A stretch of 7,606 bases of DNA from assembly GCA_900753645.1 (NCBI GenBank), contig CAADZW010000146.1, positions 1 through 7,606 of the forward strand. Direction: 5' to 3'. Both the position numbers and the translations under genes were made by a program. Shown here in pieces: positions 4,725 to 7,606 of the stretch (positions are counted from its first letter, which is position 1; every line of letters starts with the position of its first letter). Source of the DNA: Bacilli bacterium (lineage in GTDB: Bacteria > Bacillota_I > Bacilli_A > RF39 > UBA660). The notes beneath the pieces were generated by a model. That model had not been told where the DNA came from, searched no databases, and saw only the letters and a list, made by a program, of their open reading frames with translations.

Positions 4725-5730
4725 AAGAAAAAAAATAATTATATTGTCAGTTTTACTGCTATTATTGACAGGTTGTACTAAATATAAAAGTTATAATAAT
4801 GAGTCAGTAGTCATTGAATCTACAGGTCAAAGAGTTGTGGAAAATATTTTATGTAAAACTGAAGAAACAGAAAAACAATTTAATGAATTGAAAGAAAAAT
4901 ATAAATTAGATTTAGATGAACAATTAAATAATTCTAGTATTTCCCAAGAAGAATACGATCAAAAAATAAATGAATTAAATGAAGAATTCGATTTAACTAA
5001 TGTTTCAACTTGTTCAGAATTTAAAGTATTTTCTGGCGATGATGGTTTGTGGACTACATTGTTTGTCAAAACATTAGCTTGGCTTATCACTAAAATTGGA
5101 ATGGTTACTAAAAATTATGGTTGGGCAATAATAGTAGTTACAATCTTAATTCGTTTGGTATTGTATCCTTTAACTAAAAAAACAGCTATGCAATCAGAAA
5201 ACTTAAATGCAGCTAAATCTAAATTAGATAAGTTAGAATTAAAATATCGTAATCGTACTGATCAACAATCTCAAATGATGAAAACACAGGAAATGATGGC
5301 AATTTATAAAGAATATAAAATTAATCCAATGTCTGGATGTTTATATGCATTGATTCAAATTCCATTGTTCTTTGCTTTCTATGAAGCATTATATCGTCTA
5401 CCAGTTGTTCTTGAAGAGAAATTTTTAGGAATAAACTTAGGTATAACCCCATTAACTGCCTTCCAACATGGTCAATATTATTATCTGTTATTCTGTATTT
5501 TAGTAATTTTAGCAACGTATTTCTCATTTAAGTTAAATTCTTCTATGAATCTATCTGGTGCCCAAGCTAAACAAATGAAAATGATGACAAACATAAGTGT
5601 AGTTATGATATCAATCGCTTCATTTACCATATCTACTGGAATAGCTTTATACTGGATAGTAAATAGTAGTTTCACTATTGTTCAAAATTTAATAGTAAAA
5701 AGGAGTAAAAAAAATGATCACATTGCATAA
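4717..5730 (+). CDS. yidC: Membrane protein insertase YidC/Oxa1 family, lipoprotein form
   Basis: YidC inserts and folds membrane proteins, alone or with SecYEG. It begins with a lipoprotein signal peptide: KRKK, a hydrophobic core, and lipobox LLTGC with the lipid-modified Cys at 20. The 60-kDa inner-membrane-protein core starts near residue 110: the first core membrane segment (about 136-152) contains the conserved Arg (IRLVLYPL, Arg146), then a cytosolic helical hairpin (about 160-200), then membrane segments beginning NPMSGCLYALIQIP (203-216), near 253-271, and near 293-325. The total of 337 exceeds the roughly 260 of B. subtilis SpoIIIJ because an extra charged, helix-prone segment (about 21-105) lies between lipid anchor and core. 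It contains two Cys (46 and 99). An AGGAGA site lies just before the ATG, inside rnpA; the gene overlaps rnpA by 8 bases and jag by 17. Confidence 0.95.
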   Translation: MTKRKKIIILSVLLLLLTGCTKYKSYNNESVVIESTGQRVVENILCKTEETEKQFNELKEKYKLDLDEQLNNSSISQEEYDQKINELNEEFDLTNVSTCSEFKVFSGDDGLWTTLFVKTLAWLITKIGMVTKNYGWAIIVVTILIRLVLYPLTKKTAMQSENLNAAKSKLDKLELKYRNRTDQQSQMMKTQEMMAIYKEYKINPMSGCLYALIQIPLFFAFYEALYRLPVVLEEKFLGINLGITPLTAFQHGQYYYLLFCILVILATYFSFKLNSSMNLSGAQAKQMKMMTNISVVMISIASFTISTGIALYWIVNSSFTIVQNLIVKRSKKNDHIA

Positions 5731-6325
5731 ATATGAAGGAAAAAATTTAGAAACATTAAAAGAACAATGTTTAACGGAATTAAACGTTTCTGAAAATGAT
5801 TTATATTTAATCGAATTAGAAAAAGAAAATGGATTATTTAAAGGAAAAAAAGTTATTGTTGAAGCAATAACTAAAGATGAAATTATTGCTGCTATCAAAG
5901 ATTTTATTAAAGAATTAAGTAAAAACATGGGAATTTCTGCTAATGTAGAAGTTCGAGTTGAAAATGAAAATATAAATGTTTTATTGCTAACTGACAATAA
6001 TAATATCATGATTGGAAAAGATGGTAAAACATTAAATTCTATTCAATTAATATTAAGGCAATCTATGCGTGATCTAAATAAATTTGGATTAAGAATTATT
6101 GTCGATATTGGTGATTACAAATCAAAAAGATTAAGAAATTTGGAGCATGAAATAAAGAAAATATGTAAGGAAGTATTAAAAACTAAAGTTGAAGTTAAAC
6201 TAGATCCAATGAATTCTTACGAGCGCAGAAAAGTACACTCTATCGTAAGCGAATTTGAAAATCTTCAATCTATAAGTTATGGTATTGCTCCAGAACGTTA
6301 TACGGTTATTAAAATTAAAGACTAA
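5714..6325 (+). CDS. jag: Jag/KhpB RNA-binding protein (Jag-N, KH and R3H domains)
   Basis: Jag (KhpB, also called EloR) is an RNA-binding protein linked to cell elongation and division control in Gram-positive bacteria, often as a partner of KhpA. The order is a Jag-N domain (1 to about 50), a KH domain with the GKDG loop at 101-104, and a C-terminal R3H domain with R-x3-H at Arg171-His175 and the ending SYGIAPERYTVIK typical of the family. The 203 residues are near the B. subtilis length. AGGAG (5701-5705) precedes the ATG at 5714. The first 17 bases overlap the end of yidC, the standard pairing, so expression is coupled. A terminator overlaps the stop codon, making jag the last gene of the operon. 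Confidence 0.94.
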   Translation: MITLHKYEGKNLETLKEQCLTELNVSENDLYLIELEKENGLFKGKKVIVEAITKDEIIAAIKDFIKELSKNMGISANVEVRVENENINVLLLTDNNNIMIGKDGKTLNSIQLILRQSMRDLNKFGLRIIVDIGDYKSKRLRNLEHEIKKICKEVLKTKVEVKLDPMNSYERRKVHSIVSEFENLQSISYGIAPERYTVIKIKD

Positions 6326-6338
6326 TTAGTCTTTTTTT
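6317..6338 (+). terminator. Intrinsic terminator at the end of jag
   Basis: AAAGACTAATTAGTCTTT (6317-6334) is a perfect 18-bp palindrome: a 7-bp stem with an AATT loop, running into seven T (6332-6338). It includes the jag TAA stop (6323-6325). It closes the rpmH-rnpA-yidC-jag operon. Confidence 0.85.
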
Positions 6339-6339
6339 C

Positions 6340-6368
6340 TTGATAAATTAATTAAGTTGCTGTAAAAT
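6340..6368 (+). promoter_or_regulatory. Promoter of mnmE
   Basis: TTGATA (6340-6345, 5 of 6) and TAAAAT (6363-6368, 5 of 6) are separated by 17 bases, directly after the jag terminator. Initiation would fall near 6375, about 47 bases before the mnmE ATG. The position between a terminator and a new gene supports the call. Confidence 0.7.
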
Positions 6369-6421
6369 ACTTTTAGTGAAACAGATAAACTAAATAATTA
6401 TCAATATTTTGGAGGAAAAAT

Positions 6422-7606
6422 ATGAATGATACTATTGCTGCTATATCAACTGCTTTAGGAGTTGGGGCTATTTCTATTATAAGAATTAGTGGTGATGATG
6501 CTCTTGATATAGTAAATAAAATAACAAAAGCCCAAAAAATAAAAAAAGTTAAAAGTCATACGATTTACTATGACTTTATTGTTGATGACGACAAAATAAT
6601 CGATGAAGTTTTAATATCAGTTATGTTAGCGCCTAAAACTTTTACTAAAGAAAATGTTGTGGAAATAAATTGTCACGGTGGAATAGCTACGACTAATAAA
6701 GTTTTGGAATTATTATTAACTAATGGGTGTCGTTTAGCCGAACCTGGAGAATTTACTAAAAGAGCTTTTTTAAATGGAAGAATTGATTTAATTGAGGCAG
6801 AAGGAATAATGAATTTAATAAATTCTAAAACCGAAACATCTAGAAATTTAGCTCTTAATCAAGTTAGTGGTAAAACATCACAATTAATAAAAGATTTAAG
6901 ACAAAAAATTCTAGAAGTTTTAGCAAATATAGCTGTTAATATTGATTATCCTGAATATGAGGATATAGAAGAATTAACTATACAAGATCTAAAAATAAAA
7001 ATTATTGACATTGAGAATGAAATAAAATGTATCCTTAAAAAAAGTGAAAATGGCAAAATAGTAAAAGAAGGAATCAATCTTGCCTTAATTGGTCGTCCTA
7101 ATGTTGGAAAAAGTAGTTTATTAAACAGTTTACTAGAAACTGATAAAGCTATAGTTACAGACATTGCAGGGACTACTAGAGATTGTGTTGAAGGTACAAT
7201 AAATTTAGATGGAATAATTGTAAATATAACTGATACGGCTGGAATTAGGCAAACAGATGATATTATTGAAAGTATTGGCGTGAACAAAAGTATCAATTTA
7301 ATCGATAAAGCTAATTTAGTAGTTTTATTATTAAATAATAATGAAAAATTAACAAAAGATGATTTAACTTTATTAGAAAAAATCAAAGATACAAATTATT
7401 TAATTGTTGTAAACAAAATAGACCTTGAAAAGAAAATCGAAACTGATAAATTAGATCAAAATAAAATAGTGTATATAAGTGCTTTAAATAATGAAGGAAT
7501 AGACAAATTAAAAGATAAAATTAAAGAGATTTTCAATTTTGAACAAATTGAAACAGATGATTTAACTTATTTAACTAATGCAAGAGCTTTATCATTATTA
7601 CGTCCA
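6422..7606 (+). CDS. mnmE: tRNA uridine-34 modification GTPase MnmE (N-terminal 395 residues, cut by window end)
   Basis: MnmE (TrmE) works with MnmG to add the carboxymethylaminomethyl group to wobble uridine 34 of certain tRNAs, using a methylene-THF-derived carbon. The frame stays open for 395 codons to the window end, of about 455-460 expected. The N-terminal folate-binding domain begins MNDTIAAISTALGVGAISII and has PGEFTKRAFLNGRIDL (108-123). The G domain sits inside a helical domain: G1 GRPNVGKS (224-231), G2 TTRD (251-254), G3 DTAG (271-274), G4 NKID (331-334) and a G5-like SAL (353-355). The C-terminal Cys-Gly-Lys motif lies beyond the window. GGAGG (6411-6415) precedes the ATG. mnmG often follows in Bacillota, but it is not visible here. 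Confidence 0.96.
   Translation, partial: MNDTIAAISTALGVGAISIIRISGDDALDIVNKITKAQKIKKVKSHTIYYDFIVDDDKIIDEVLISVMLAPKTFTKENVVEINCHGGIATTNKVLELLLTNGCRLAEPGEFTKRAFLNGRIDLIEAEGIMNLINSKTETSRNLALNQVSGKTSQLIKDLRQKILEVLANIAVNIDYPEYEDIEELTIQDLKIKIIDIENEIKCILKKSENGKIVKEGINLALIGRPNVGKSSLLNSLLETDKAIVTDIAGTTRDCVEGTINLDGIIVNITDTAGIRQTDDIIESIGVNKSINLIDKANLVVLLLNNNEKLTKDDLTLLEKIKDTNYLIVVNKIDLEKKIETDKLDQNKIVYISALNNEGIDKLKDKIKEIFNFEQIETDDLTYLTNARALSLLRP

Noticed and set aside
4470..4850. TGTGGAAAA DnaA-box-like sites within rnpA and yidC
   Set aside because: This 8/9 variant recurs in several coding regions here and is expected by chance in AT-rich DNA.
5321..6009. Three minus-strand open frames over yidC and jag
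   Set aside because: All overlap clear conserved genes on the other strand and show only hydrophobic or Ile/Ser-rich low-complexity sequence.
6946..7386. Minus-strand open frame of 146 codons inside mnmE
   Set aside because: Antisense to the MnmE G domain, whose motifs are all intact; the product is low-complexity Ser/Ile/Phe.
1..7606. Alternative genetic code (TGA as Trp), suggested by extreme AT content and absence of TGA stops
   Set aside because: Trp codons in DnaA, ComK and YidC are TGG and I saw no in-frame TGA. With only seven stops in AT-rich DNA the absence of TGA is weak evidence.
1..7606. CRISPR arrays, insertion sequences, prophage or tRNA genes
   Set aside because: No regularly spaced repeats, transposase motifs or cloverleaf-like sequences were seen; the window is almost entirely core origin-region genes.

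Overview
The window is the replication-origin region of a very AT-rich, low-GC Gram-positive bacterium, most likely a member of the Bacilli (Bacillota). The gene order supports this: a leftward block (recF, a ComK-family gene, dnaN, dnaA) and a rightward block (rpmH, rnpA, yidC, jag/khpB, mnmE) diverge from a gene-poor segment full of DnaA boxes. Every Trp codon I checked is TGG, and all seven visible stop codons are TAA or TAG. I cannot name the genus from the sequence.

Left block (minus strand). DnaA (2502-3869) starts replication, DnaN (1273-2394) is the sliding clamp, and RecF (1-558, cut by the window edge) loads RecA at gapped forks. The slot between dnaN and recF, which in Bacillus holds the S4-domain gene yaaA, here holds a 152-residue ComK-family competence regulator (682-1140). 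It looks like its own transcription unit, with a hairpin after dnaN, its own promoter region and a clear intrinsic terminator. Its upstream region carries three perfect copies of the Spo0A-binding 0A box (TGTCGAA) in direct tandem with a 10-bp period, which is the most notable signal in the window. The protein also stops before the C-terminal tail that binds MecA in B. subtilis ComK.

Origin. DnaA boxes lie on both sides of dnaA. The dnaA-rpmH gap has three perfect boxes plus weaker ones, an inverted pair and a 12-bp inverted repeat. The dnaA-dnaN gap has two abutting perfect boxes beside an ATT/ATA-rich tract that is a good candidate for the unwinding element. This is the two-part origin layout known from B. 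subtilis.

Right block (plus strand). A consensus promoter drives rpmH (ribosomal protein L34, here 40 residues with a four-residue internal gap). A hairpin with a T-run follows, then rnpA (RNase P protein), yidC (membrane insertase, lipoprotein form with a long extracytoplasmic segment) and jag/khpB (RNA-binding), all overlapping or nearly so. A terminator overlapping the jag stop codon closes the operon. mnmE (tRNA U34-modifying GTPase, cut by the window end) has its own promoter.
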